Of a DNA stretch of 64,000 bases, positions 12,479-23,663 are shown piece after piece. The stretch covers positions 8,100,501 to 8,164,500 of the forward strand of contig CANTUR010000049.1 in the NCBI GenBank assembly GCA_947683625.1, written 5' to 3'. The notes beneath the pieces were generated by a model. It was not told the origin of the DNA and did not search any database. It was given only the letters and a program-made list of their open reading frames with translations. A program made the translations under genes and the position numbers. Position 1 is the first letter of the stretch; the number at the start of each line of letters is the position of its first letter. This DNA is from Mallotus nudiflorus (taxonomy: Eukaryota > Streptophyta > Magnoliopsida > Malpighiales > Euphorbiaceae).

Positions 12479-12485
12479 TTATATA
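12479..12485 (-). promoter_or_regulatory. TATA box of putative viral pregenomic promoter
   Basis: The minus strand reads CTATATAAGAAGGACCCCTC, a TATATAA core followed by a purine/pyrimidine context like that of caulimovirid full-length transcript promoters. It lies in the intergenic region downstream of ORF4 and upstream of the leader, exactly where that promoter is expected. Activity cannot be judged from sequence. Confidence 0.6.
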
Positions 12486-13072
12486 GTCAAAGGACTGAAG
12501 GAAAATTACATACAATACCCTTTAGTGGAGGGGTAAAATAAGAAAAGTAAATGTAATGCTTATAAGGATAAGCATTAGTACAAGTTGTGTCTTTTTAGGA
12601 TAGTGGATTGATCCACTATTTGTCTTCTTATCTATGGGTCTTTATAGAAAGTGGAGGGGTCCACCATTTGTCTTCGGCTGTTAGTTGGGGAGTGTCTGCT
12701 ATAAGCTGTAGAGTGAGTGTTAGAATCAATGTCTTTATTTCTCTGCTCCTTTTTAAATATTGTCTCATACACTTTAACAATTGTATAAAACTCATTGCTT
12801 CCTTTAAGATAGAACCTGATAGAGCTAGATTCTAACAATCCTTTTGTGATATAAATTTTTTCATAATGAGTCCCATCACATAAGTCATAAATGTTTGTCT
12901 CAAGACAATTAATATTAAAGAAAAAGTTATAAGCTGCTGTCCTGGCCTTCCAATGAATTAGGGCCTTAGGCCATACATTTTAGGGCAATGTCCATGAAGT
13001 TTCTAAATGGAGATGTTTTGAAGGAGTGTCTTTATATCTTGGATGTCCGAGTGTGTGGATAAATGCCATAGA
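12486..13072 (-). other. viral intergenic region
   Basis: This stretch of about 590 bp lies between the ORF4 stop and the TATA box. Overlapping open frames on both strands around 12608-12838 are short and carry no recognised motif, so I treat them as chance. Upstream promoter elements of the viral transcript would be expected here. Confidence 0.5.
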
Positions 13073-14286
13073 TTAACATGGTTCCATTTGTCCTAAAATG
13101 TCTTCAAAAGGAACTGCTGTTATTTTAACATGGATGGAATTATGAGCTGTTGCTTCTGGTAAAGGTAACTTAAGAATTTTTGGCAAGTCTGTAATGTTGG
13201 TTGGATGATGGATCCATATGTCTATCAAAAGCCTATGTTGATAGAATTGTAATGGACTTATTTCAATGTTCTTGAATTTCTTGCCAAAAGGGAGCTTGTC
13301 TATCCAAATTCCACAAGATCTGAAGGAGTATACAAGTTGGCAATGGCAATAACTTGTCTTTCCAAATAAGTGATGTTCATTTCTGTAAGAATATATGTTA
13401 TCACAATGATACATATATCCATAGAAAATGCCATCATTAATTGCATTATTATCAATAAATTGATCATTATGACATAAGTCTAAAAATTCTTGTAGAATGG
13501 CAAATTTTGTCCAAGATGTGTCCATAATGTCTTTGATCCAGGTATTTAGAGAGTAAGGAACATTATATTCTATCATTATAGTTTCATTTTTTGTATTGTC
13601 TGTTGGAACTGTATGTTGTGGAAGTGTCTTGGAATATGATGTTCTTGGTTTAACAAGTGATGAGCTTGAAGATGGATCTGTGAGCCTTTTCTTTACTTTA
13701 GGAGAAATAAAGTATGGCGTATTGGGCTGGAGAAAGTCTTGGAGGTCCTTTTGGGCCTCTTTGCAGTCATAAAAGCCTTTAAATTTAGGTGTCTTTAATG
13801 TCTTGTCAAATTTTGACATTTGTTTATGGACTTTAATCCTTTCATTGATTTTAGCCCAATTATCATAAATTCCAGCATATGGGCCATTGTATAGCATATA
13901 GCATAAGAATTTTTGCTTGCAGGTGTCTGTGATGTCTATAAATAATTAATAATAACATTAATTACTCCCATCTTTTTAGAGATTCCCCTTTCTTCTGTAA
14001 GGAGATTCCAAATGCTGTCTATTATGCAAAGCTGTGGACTGCTACAGTCATTTCTACCTGCAAAATTAAAAGTGTGAGTGTCTTTAAAAACTAGCAACTC
14101 TTGTTGGCCAAATTTCATGATTGTAACAGTTGCATTTGTCTTGATATAAATTGTGGGTTTTTTGGAGCCCATGTCTTTTCCAAATGGAAATGTCTTAATG
14201 TATGTGTTTTGAGTTCTTGCTTCAAAACCAAGTCTTTTATTAGTGTATGAGGATTTTTCCTCTGAAATTTCCTACGAATAACACAT
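13073..14286 (-). pseudogene. viral ORF4 with viroplasmin-like domain
   Basis: An ATG at 14286-14284 overlaps the stop of the RNase H frame as TGATG. The frame has a stop at its fifth codon, runs to about 13936, then a frame change leads into an open segment of 274 codons ending at 13073. That segment begins with YNGPYAGIYDNW, followed by KFKGFYDCKEAQKDL, the pattern of the caulimovirus VI / RNase H1 N-terminal (viroplasmin) fold. The total of about 400 codons is close to the 46 kDa ORF4 protein of rice tungro bacilliform virus as I remember it. The middle is serine-rich; the C-terminal part is rich in aromatic residues and histidine. Its role in the virus is not established by sequence. Confidence 0.65.
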
Positions 14287-16420
14287 CAAAAGATTAGTCT
14301 GGACAAGTTGTCTACAACAGTATTTTTCTTGTCGTCTTTATGTTCAAAAGAAGGCTTATTACCTTTATTTATGATCAAATTTACAAAATTTAACCATCTA
14401 TTAGCATTAGTCTTCTTTTCTGTTTGTTTATTATAAAATTTTACAATTACTTCACAGTCTGTCCTTGTTGTAAAAGGTTTGTCATATATATATATAAATA
14501 GAAATTTTCAATTCCATTTATAATGGCCAATATTTTAAAGTCTAGTGATGTAATACCTTTTTCTTTATAAATACCTGAAGAGTATCTATAAATTTTTTCT
14601 TCTGTCTTAGGTGAATATTTATGAGGTTTTGCATATAATACAGCTCCCCATCCTAATTCATAACTGTCTATTTCTATAATCATGTAGTCTATATTTAAAG
14701 GAAGTCTGAGAAGAGGAAGATTTTGTAGCTATTTTTTAATGTTTTGTACAATTTTAACATCCTCGTTGTTAAAATGTCTTTGGCCTTTAATGGATGTCTT
14801 ATTATACAATGGGCCAGTTAGTTTAGACAAGTCTTTTATAAAAGGCCTGACATAATTTAAAAGTCCTAGAAAGGCCTGTAGTCTTTTAAGTTCCTCAATT
14901 TTATCAGAAAATTCTTAGATTTTCCTAGTAATATGAGGCTAAAGTTTGATTTTTCCTTGTCCTATTTTCGAGCCTAGGAATTCAATGTGTCTTTTATTGA
15001 GAACCATTTTCTTTTTAGATATTATCATTCCATGGATTTTAATATGTTAAATACATAATGTAAGTGTGCAATGTGTTCTTTTTCAGTTTTTGAAAAAACT
15101 AAAATGTCATCAATATACACACAAGTAAATGTACTACATTGTCTAAATGCTTCATCCATTTTTCTTTGAAAAATTTATGGAGCTTTTTTTTAATCCAAAT
15201 GGCATTAATAGCCATTCAAAGTGTCCTTTAAGGAAAATAAAAGTTGTCTAGGGAATACTGTCTTCATGCATCTTGATCTGCCAGAAACCTGATTTTAAAT
15301 CAAATTTGCTGAAGATTTTAGCATTTTGTATTTTATTGATTAACACATCTTTTTCTAGAATGTTATACCCATCTTCATGTGTGTTATAATTAAGTCTTTT
15401 ATAATTGAATACCATCCTAGATTGTCCTCTTTTAAGTTTTGATACTTTTTGGACAATAAAAGCTGGTGATCTATGTCTGGATGTACTTTGTCTTATAACA
15501 TGTAAGTCTAGGAGTTTTTTAATATGCATTTTTCATTCTTCTATCTCCTAGGTATTGAATTTAATCTTTCCTGCTTTAATAGTTAAATCAGGATTGATTA
15601 TATCTAACTTACATGTTATTTTGTTTTTATTCCAGTGTCTCATAGGATTTTCTCCTATAGTCCCTATTTTTTCAAATATACTAATTATGTCATTAAGTTC
15701 TATATGTTTTTCTAAAGCTTTTCTAGCCTTAGATAAATCTACTAAGTCTATTAAGTCTATGTCCCTAAATTCTTCATAATCAGGGATAGTTTCTTCAAGG
15801 TCTGTCTTTTCTCCTATTAAGAAACTGTCTAAGTTGTCTTTTTTGCATTGACCCTTGATTTTGCAAGTACAATTTCCTTTTGGTCTTCTAAGTTATTTAG
15901 GAAATTTAGTAGTGGAAGTGGTACCCTATAATTCTCACCACATTGCGTGAGCGCATACTCTGATATTACAAGGCTGAGTATGGGTTTTCTAACAAAGAAA
16001 ACATAGTCGTTAGTTGTAAAAAGTCCACCCATGTCTCCAAATAAAAATGATAAGCCTATTATCATCTTAATGTATTGGTGGTTTAAGGTGTTTAGCCAAA
16101 AATGGCTGACTTTACAAGCTTGTCCATACTAGCTACAATTATCAGCAATTTTTAGATGTGCATTTACAATGTATTTATGTATGCGAAAGGTTGTTCCGTT
16201 ATACTGTGTGCTTTTTCTTCCTTGTGGATGATGTCTTATAGATTTTTTATTGAAAAATTATACTATTCTTAAGTCTACAATATTTTCTAAGGCTCCTGTG
16301 TCTATAAGGGTTGGTAAGACTATTTCTTTTCCCTTAATGTTTAGTATTACTGAAACTTTGAGTTCTGTTATGGGTGTCTTATTACATATAGTTGGTATTT
16401 TATGATATACCAATTTTTCA
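14286..16420 (-). pseudogene. viral polymerase region: protease, reverse transcriptase, RNase H
   Basis: An aspartic protease site LIDTGA lies at 16291-16308. RT begins near 15600, with an intact YIDD catalytic motif at 15106-15117 in one frame. RNase H follows from about 14680, with a DSYELGWGAVLY-like first motif near 14640-14680 and a terminal DNLSRL motif near 14300. Frames change several times and stops occur in each, so the region is broken although individual catalytic residues survive. The RNase H frame stops at 14286, overlapping ORF4. In caulimovirids these domains are the C-terminal part of the ORF3 polyprotein and convert pregenomic RNA to DNA. Confidence 0.85.
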
Positions 16421-16559
16421 ATCTGTGAACTCTATGTTTCTAAAGCCATTAATGTATGAAATTGAAAGTTTGATGATTCACCAAGTTCAGATATTTGTAT
16501 TCCTGTGTTAGGTGAATTGTCTGGTATTTCCTGTTATTTTCCTTTCTTAAGTTTTTTAA

Positions 16560-17165
16560 TTTCTTCTGAAAGGATGTCATAAGATTCTTCAAGTATGGCT
16601 ACTCTATTGTATAAGGTAGAAAGTGTTTAATTACTTATGCGTGTTGGATGTGTGTAAGTTGAGTCATGTCTAGGAAATATAGTCTGATAATGCTGTTCTA
16701 GACATAACTTGCATATTTCTAACATGCATTTTATACATCTAGCCCTAATAATTATATGTGGAAAATTTTTACATTTAAAGCATGGATTTATGTCTGATCC
16801 TATATTAAAATGCCAATCATGTAAGCAGTATGTTGTCTCAGAGTTTTTGAGATAAGAAAGCATAAAATTTATATTTTCTTCTTCATCTTCAGAAGTTAAG
16901 GTATCTTTGTCAATGTCCAGTATTTGATCTATATCTTTTACAAATTGATTTATAAAAGAAAAGTCTTTTGGAATTTTTTTACTTCCTCATATAAATCCTT
17001 AGATAGTATTGAGTAAATAGAAGATGTGTCTGACATGTCTTCATCAACATATATTAAATTTATATTTGTCTGTTTTATAATCTCTGCACTTCTTGTATAG
17101 AGATTATGTTTATGAGGGCATTATTTTACAAAATGTCCTTCTTTGTTGCAAGCAAAACAAGTAAG
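16560..17165 (-). pseudogene. viral zinc knuckle and second Cys-rich motif region
   Basis: A CCHC knuckle (Cys-X2-Cys-X4-His-X4-Cys) is visible at 17109-17165, with a stop codon just before its last cysteine. About 330 bp further on, in the open segment at 16627-16863, cysteines are spaced CX2CX11CX2CX4CX2C, the second Cys-rich motif described for badnavirus coat protein regions. The first knuckle binds nucleic acid in capsid proteins; the second motif has no firmly assigned role. The region lies between the capsid part and the protease, as in badnavirus ORF3. Confidence 0.75.
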
Positions 17166-17936
17166 TTTGTTTTGATAAGTCTTATATGTTTTTTGTCTTT
17201 TAACATGTTTATCTTTCTTGAGATAACGTTTCTATTCGTCAGATTTCTTAATTTTATAAGATTTTCTTTTTATCTTTTTAGGAGACCTTCTTGTCTTATG
17301 TTTATGTTGTTTTTTTAGTCTTAGTCTTAGAGTATCTAGACTCATATGTGTGAGGTGTGTGTATCTATTTACAATACCCAGTATTTTGTGTCTTAAATTA
17401 TTTTTGTATAGCTATTGCTATACATTTGTCTTTTAATACTTGCATTATATGTTGTATTCTATGTCTTATATTATCCCATCCTGTAACTATGTCTGGAGGA
17501 ATTGTTCTAAGTTTTTCCTTCCATTTATTATATATTTCAAGTCCTAATTCTCCTGGAAGTTTAGAGAAAAGTCAGTTTCCTAATTCTTGTGAAAAGTAAT
17601 TTCTTAAAATAGATGCAATATGTAAATAATCACAGGAAAGTTCTTTTATATATTCCCAAGAATTAAGTTGTAATTGTTCTAGGTCTCTGAGTGCTTGTTC
17701 TTGTCTAATTTTAGAACCTATGATTTTTTCTTGTCCTGTTATCATTCTATGAATGAGTCATGTGAAATTTAATATGTTTGGTCCTAGGGAAATTATATGT
17801 TGAAGTTCTTAAGGATTTTCTCTTTTATATATTTCCCAAGCTCCTCTTACACTTTCTCCTAGAAGTGTCTCTCCTTTATTGATCATGTTTTCTCTAGTAG
17901 TTATATTATAATCATACTGTATGTAATGTCTTAGAA
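17166..17936 (-). pseudogene. viral capsid C-terminal core remnant
   Basis: Read across several frames, the translation shows a GAWEIYK-like segment near 17830, an SCDYLHIAS segment near 17615-17645, an LPGELGLEIYNKW-like segment near 17530-17565, and a helix with CIAIAIQK near 17405-17425. These match the capsid region of badna- and tungroviruses, where an LPG-LG motif precedes the basic RNA-binding tail. Stops and frame changes are spread through it. It continues the open reading frame to its right without a gap. Confidence 0.65.
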
Positions 17937-18944
17937 CTAATGAGGACCATTGTATGTATCCCATTCTTGTGGGTTTATTTTGGCAATGTTGAGTAATATT
18001 TGATTACCAAAATAATAGTCTTTATCAGGGACTAATCTTTGTCCTATATTATGTCTCCTAACAGGTATGGTGTCAGGTTGAACTTCTATTGTTCTCCTAG
18101 GAGGAATGCCTGCATCATAAGTTGCTGTGTATGAATCTCCTATGTTATATTGTGTAGGGGTCATTCTAGAAATAGGGTTTCTAGTTGTTTGGGTTGATAG
18201 AGGAGTAGATTGTGTATTGACTTCAGGATTCATTAATATTTTATTTGTGTTACTTGTCTCAATGCTTAATGAATCAATATCTATGTCTATGTTTTTTTTA
18301 TATTGAATTAATTCTTCAATCTTATTGAAAGATTCTTGGAATTCATCAATATAGTCAGAATTGTCATTAGTGTCTATATATCCTAATTTTTGAATATTAA
18401 AGTCTTTTTCTAGCCAAAAATCTTCATTGTCTGGATCAAAGTCTAAAATTCTAGATAAGTACATTTTTATGTATATCTTTTTTCTTAATGCAGATTCACC
18501 CCATATTTGCCCCTTAACTAATATTGGTGAATTTTCATTAATGTTTGATGTCTTAATCATCATGTTTGAAGTAGATTCATCATATGTATCTTCTTTTATG
18601 ATTGATTTGCCTTTTTCATAGTCTATAAATCTAACACTATATGAATTGTCTGTATGTTGATAATATTCAACATTTGTAGGTGTTAATGCCTTATTAACTG
18701 GTCTTAGGTGTCCTAGATTCCATTCTAAGCCTGCTAATGTTTCTAAATTTATTTGTCTTAGTGGGATCATCCTAGTTCCTATTATGGATATAATGTCAAC
18801 AAGTCCTCTTAAGTCTAATTTATAGGATGTAGTTATATTATGCATGGCTTTTCTTATAAATTGTATTTCTAAAAGAATATTGTCTCCTATAAAGTCTTGA
18901 TATCCTTTTGTCAATATTTTGATTTTAATGTATTTCTTAAAATC

Positions 18945-18946
<2 letters not shown>
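17937..18946 (-). pseudogene. viral ORF3 fragment, N-terminally truncated at TA repeat
   Basis: More than 325 codons are open without a stop. No ATG begins the frame: it runs straight into the (TA)n repeat at 18946, so the real start lay in sequence not present here. The product is rich in Ile, Asn, Asp and Thr, with an acidic middle part (Asp-Asn-rich, then an Asp/Ile run) and a proline/arginine-rich stretch near its C-terminus. It precedes the capsid core and probably covers the end of the movement protein, the linker and the capsid N-terminus. The assignment comes from position in ORF3; no movement-protein motif was recognised. Confidence 0.6.

Positions 18947-19028
<82 letters not shown>
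18946..19028. repeat. (TA)n microsatellite, right flank of viral insert
   Basis: About 80 bp of nearly perfect TA repeat directly abuts the truncated viral ORF3. It pairs with the TA-containing repeat at 10755-10878 on the other side of the viral block. Confidence 0.97.
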
Positions 19029-19029
<1 letters not shown>

Positions 19030-20384
19030 TCTAATTTAAATAGACCATAAATTAAATGTAATTCTTCTTTTATTAGTAATGTGAAAGAAATAAATAAAAA
19101 TCAAATGAATTAGTTGATGGCTTTCGTCCTTTTTTCTTTGTCACTACTCATCTTTATTGGTCATTGGCGACTATATATTGTCAATTTTTTTAAAGAAAAC
19201 TTGGTATAATACTTGATATTCTTAGTTTCTTTGAATTTTCTTAGTTTATAATGTATAAGGAATATTCATAGTTAGAATATGCACATTACATTATCTAATG
19301 AAATTTGTGTGAATTATGGCTTTAAGCACTTTTGGAAGTGCTATTTACTTGTCCTTGATTGGAATAATTTTCTAATTGAAGGTATACTTGGGAGCGAAGT
19401 TGTAGCTATTGAACTTATTTCTTTGATAACTTATTAGTCTAAAGTTGAATAATTCTTTCTATGTTACAAAGCATGTTGGCGTTAGATGTCTACTGAAAAT
19501 AGCATGTAAGTGAAAGTGATCTTTTTTTATTTTGTTTTTCTTCTTCAAACTTTTTACAAAGCATAATTAACTTGCTTAGGGCAATATATAAAATATGCTT
19601 ATTGTATGGTATGTATGCTTTGAGGTTTAAATGACTTCTTAGAAGTTTTTAGAATATTTTTTTAAATTCTAACATCATTATTAAATTTTTCCTTTTTCAG
19701 CTAAATTTGCGTAAGGTTTATCATTTTATTCAAGTAATTAGGACTTATAAAGATAAAATATTCCAAAAAAGGGCGTGTTTGCACCAGGTTGAATTTCTTT
19801 TTCTTCATGGTTTTCTTTAAAGTATTGGATGTCCTTTTAAGGCCTTTTTCCCATTTTTGTTGCATATAGTTGTCTCTATTTTTTATATAGAGGTAGTGAA
19901 AGTGTCTATTTATGGCAGCATTAGTAATTTATTTGTTAAAACATATCATTTTGTTTTTGAATCAAAATAGGATTTTCCCAATAAATGAAACTTTGGTATT
20001 TTAGTAAGTGTTTGATTAGGGCAAGTTACAAGGACATATTTCTTTAATAAAAGTTGCATGCTACTACATGCTTAAGCTAGGATTTTAGGTTTTTTTTTTT
20101 ATTATTAATCTAAAAGTTGGTTTTGGCTTATTTAAAAAGGCATTTTAATTTTTTTTTAGAATCTGAATGCTAAAGAACATGCATTAGTTATACCACTTTA
20201 TACCTCAAAAGAGGGGAATAGTGAAAATACTTCATGCATATAGTGGGATACTTGCAACTTTATTGTCAACTTTTTCTATTAGTGGTAGAATTATTATCTT
20301 GGAATTTGATGAAGTGTCTACATTACACAAAATAAAAATGTGAACTTAGATTTTTAACATTCTTTGTTCTTTTACCGTTAGAGA
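19029..20384. other. unassigned AT-rich sequence
   Basis: No open frame above chance, no transposon motif and no RNA gene was recognised between the viral insert and the copia LTR. A poly-T run occurs near 20089. This may be ordinary intergenic DNA into which both elements inserted. Confidence 0.4.
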
Positions 20385-21303
20385 TGTTAGTGATATGCCT
20401 TAGGACAATTATGTAATGGCCATACTTTGACATTGTCATATTTGTATTTTAATAATAATAAGATAATTTTATTAAGAATGGTTAATTCTAGTATTATCAT
20501 TTATTAGTTATTTCTACTAAGATAATTAATTATGTGACTTTACAGTAAAATTCTTATATGATACTTGAATTCTAATATAAATATCCTTAGTTAGTTATTG
20601 TTGTAGGAATAATAATGAATAAAGACTAGTATGAGGTTAATTTAGGGAAATAATGTACTAGAACAACCCACTATAAGAATACCACATGGATTATTATCAA
20701 AGGTAATTTTCATCATAATAGTATTATTTGAGTCCTCTAACTTGAGATCACTATGGTTTTCTGCATGATAAGTTTTGTATTTTGACACATCCCTACACTA
20801 TACTTTAACCGAATGGTAAAACAAGTTGTGATTTGATATAGAATGAGTTGTGTGAGGAATGTGAGTGGTTAAAATAGAATTTGTCCTTTAGTTATTTTAA
20901 GAAGATATTTGTTAGGCCCCTCGATGAGTTCGACTAAAGAGAAATGTATGGCCATACTAGAATGATATAGAGTTATTAGTGTTAGTCAACTTGGGATTGA
21001 GAAACAATATGATTGAACAATATAAGGATGAAAAAATCCATGCCTTATATTCAATTAGGATATTATGTAAAAAATGGACTATAGTACATGCTGTGTATTA
21101 GGTTATAATGGATTATCGATCTTCACATAACTTGGGTAGTCATAATGTCTTACTAGAGACCAATTATGACTTATGGATTAAAATAGCATTTTAGGCCCAC
21201 TGCCAACATTGTATGAACCTACAGGGTCGCACACTTAGAAAAAGCCTAAAGCAAATGGGTTAATTAGCCCAATAATTATCTTTATGGAAGATTAAATAAA
21301 TAA

Positions 21304-21369
<66 letters not shown>

Positions 21370-21989
21370 CTAATGTTGTATGAACCTACAGGGTTGCACA
21401 CTTAGAATAGGCTCAATGCAAACTTAGGTTAATTAGCCCAATATATATATATATATATCCTAATTTATTTTAGGTGAGAGTTATCTAAAATAAAAAGGAA
21501 ATGATTCTAATTTAGAATTAGAATCAAAGTGGAAAAGGAAGTTTAATCTTACCAAAACTGTTTTGGAAAGAGAAACCCTATATATGATGTATACATAAAA
21601 ATCTCTTTCTGTAGGGTTTGCTAAGTGATATTCTCATTCTTCCTATACTACTTCTTATGAGAAAAACACATAGAGAGAAAATGTGTTGTGAGACAATAAA
21701 GGTTCTAGTAGATATAGTTTGCTTTGAATCATCTTGTTCATATGGATACTGTAGAGGGTGTGATCTTTTGGTGAAGTCTTAATTTCGTAAGAAGACATGA
21801 AAAGCTCAAGTTAGGGTATCATCAGAGTGAACCCCCTATTTTCCTTCTAACAATCTTGCCATTAAATCATATTAGTGAGTGTTTAAAAGCCTTCTGAATT
21901 AATCTAAGTCGAATTACATGGATTTGGGTTACAGGTTTTATGGTTAATAGTTTTATTTTTTGATGCGTTATATATCACGAAACCCAATA
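20385..21989 (+). repeat. copia 5' LTR
   Basis: It starts TGTTAGTGATATG and ends CGAAACCCAATA just before the primer-binding site. A TATA-like context and the downstream GTGTTGTGAGACAATAAAGG block are shared with the 3' LTR. Compared with the 3' and solo LTRs it lacks about 75 bp after position 20636, which is an internal deletion. A TG/TA microsatellite lies at 21304-21367. Confidence 0.9.
21304..21367. repeat. TG/TA microsatellite inside copia 5' LTR
   Basis: A run of TG units passes into about 40 bp of TA repeat. A shorter TA run follows at about 21440-21457. The 3' LTR has TA repeats at the equivalent position. Confidence 0.95.
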
Positions 21990-21990
21990 A

Positions 21991-22003
21991 TGGTAACATA
22001 GCC
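21991..22003 (+). other. copia primer-binding site
   Basis: TGGTAACATAGCC is a decayed form of TGGTATCAGAGCC and follows the LTR end by one base. It fits priming by initiator tRNA-Met, as usual in plant copia elements. Confidence 0.7.
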
Positions 22004-23663
22004 ACTTGTAATACAATTAGATTGATTTTTGGTATATGTGATATGTATATGAGAGTTGAATTTGAAATATATGTGGTATATTTTATTTTGAAAAGTGTTT
22101 TCAAAAATTTCTTTTTATAAATTTTATGTGATTATTTGAACTATCCATATTGAAAAAATTATGTACATTAATTGGATTAATGTCTATGGTTGTTTAATAT
22201 GATTAAACACCATTTGTAGTATGAATGTATGGCAAATACATGTTTTTTTAAGGAAAAAATTTGGCTGCATAGGGCGCACGACCTTGTGCATCGTGGCATA
22301 TGGCCATTCATATTATGGCACATAACTATGCATGTGAGCAATTTTTGTAGAGTACAGTGCACACAACCATGCACATTAAAGCACATGGGCATGCCTAACT
22401 GCAAATCTACAAAGTATAGATGGAAAAACTGATGGCTTTCTTGTTCAAGTGTTGAATAAAATTGACATGTTTTGAACATACAGATTTAATGTAAAATGAT
22501 TACAATGGCTTAAGTTTTTGAAAATATCTTATTTAAAGAGTTTAGGTAAATCATTTACCTTTTTAGGGGCTAGCCCCGCACCCTGTAAGGGCATTGCCCC
22601 CTTGACCCCCATACGACTGTGCATATTTAGCTAGACCACCAAATGGATTCACCATATAAATTTTTCTCATTATAATAATTAATTGTAATGAAAATTATTC
22701 TATTATGCTATATATATTTAGTGTAAAACTGCATGGTGCATGGCATGGCCCTTAAGACCAATGTGATTAGATATTTATTATTCATTTTTATGGGTTGTAA
22801 TTTATTAAATATGTCTTGTGACTCAATTTTTATTTATTGTAAGTTTATTTTTTTAGATAGTATTATAATAGCATTAATTACAATTTATAATGTAATGTAA
22901 ATGAAGACCCAACATGGAGACATAAAAGGAGGCCAAAGATGATGATCTCAGGTGGAAAATTAGAGTGGAAATCCAAGGTGAAATGCTTAGAATGGAGGAA
23001 GTCTTATTACCTAGGATTGCCCATTGATCTTTATATTAGCTTATAAATATCAATCTAGATTTGGCCCATGCTATGTCACATTTACTTTATTGCTTTATTA
23101 TTATGTTATGTATAAGATGCTATGCATGTGATATATGTTTACAACATAATAATATCTAAATAAGGTAAAACAAATATGAGCCCTCATTCAATATTAAGTC
23201 ACCATGATGCCTCCCATATGGTCAAACGCTTATCAAGCCTTAGATGATTTATATATAGGTCTACCACAATAAGGTGTCTTAAATCATACGAGGAAGGCAA
23301 GTTGGAAAAAAGTCATTTCCAAATGTTTGTTATGGTTTGACTTAACTAGGTCATCAAAAGGGTTTTGGACCTTGGGCATTAAATGGGAGTTTTAGCCATG
23401 ACTTGTTACATTAAATGCCATACCCTTCCAAGAGTTACATGAGATGTAATTAGTAAGAGTTACCCACCTAAATAACCATAGCTTTAGGTAATGAGCCAAA
23501 GCTCACTTAGAGTATGATGAAATATAGATCTTTGCCCATTAAAATTTACAAGTCAATTTGATGGTTATTAATTTGAATAAATTTTTATAGGATTTATAAT
23601 TATGCTTCATTAAAATAACTTAATAAAATACTGAATACATTGCATATATATTTATTGTAGATA
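22004..23663 (+). other. copia untranslated leader
   Basis: About 1.66 kb separates the primer-binding site from gag. No coding potential is evident. It holds a degenerate GTGCA/TGCAC-rich tract at about 22260-22390 and a GC-rich palindromic island at 22566-22611. A long leader is normal for this kind of element. Confidence 0.6.

Larger units (their letters stand above)
10880..18946 (-). mobile_element. endogenous plant pararetrovirus (Caulimoviridae, tungro/badnavirus-like)
   Basis: This is a single block of about 8 kb on the minus strand. Its order is truncated ORF3 (capsid region, zinc knuckle, Cys-rich motif, protease, RT, RNase H), ORF4, intergenic promoter region, leader, ORF1, ORF2, end. 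That is a circular viral genome opened inside ORF3, so the order is permuted. Both ends meet TA-dinucleotide repeats. ORF3 lacks its N-terminal part, where the movement protein is expected. Gene order, the overlapping start/stop junctions and the presence of ORF4 point to tungrovirus-like viruses; the second Cys-rich motif is of badnavirus type. Several ORFs carry stops and frameshifts, so the copy as it stands cannot encode a full protein set. Confidence 0.85.

Noticed and set aside
12608..12838. Overlapping frames of 68-75 codons on both strands
   Set aside because: They lie in the viral intergenic region, have no motif and are more likely chance.
17937..18914. A complete 325-codon viral gene starting at 18914
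   Set aside because: The codon at 18914 is TTG, and the frame stays open upstream into the TA repeat, so this is a truncated internal fragment.
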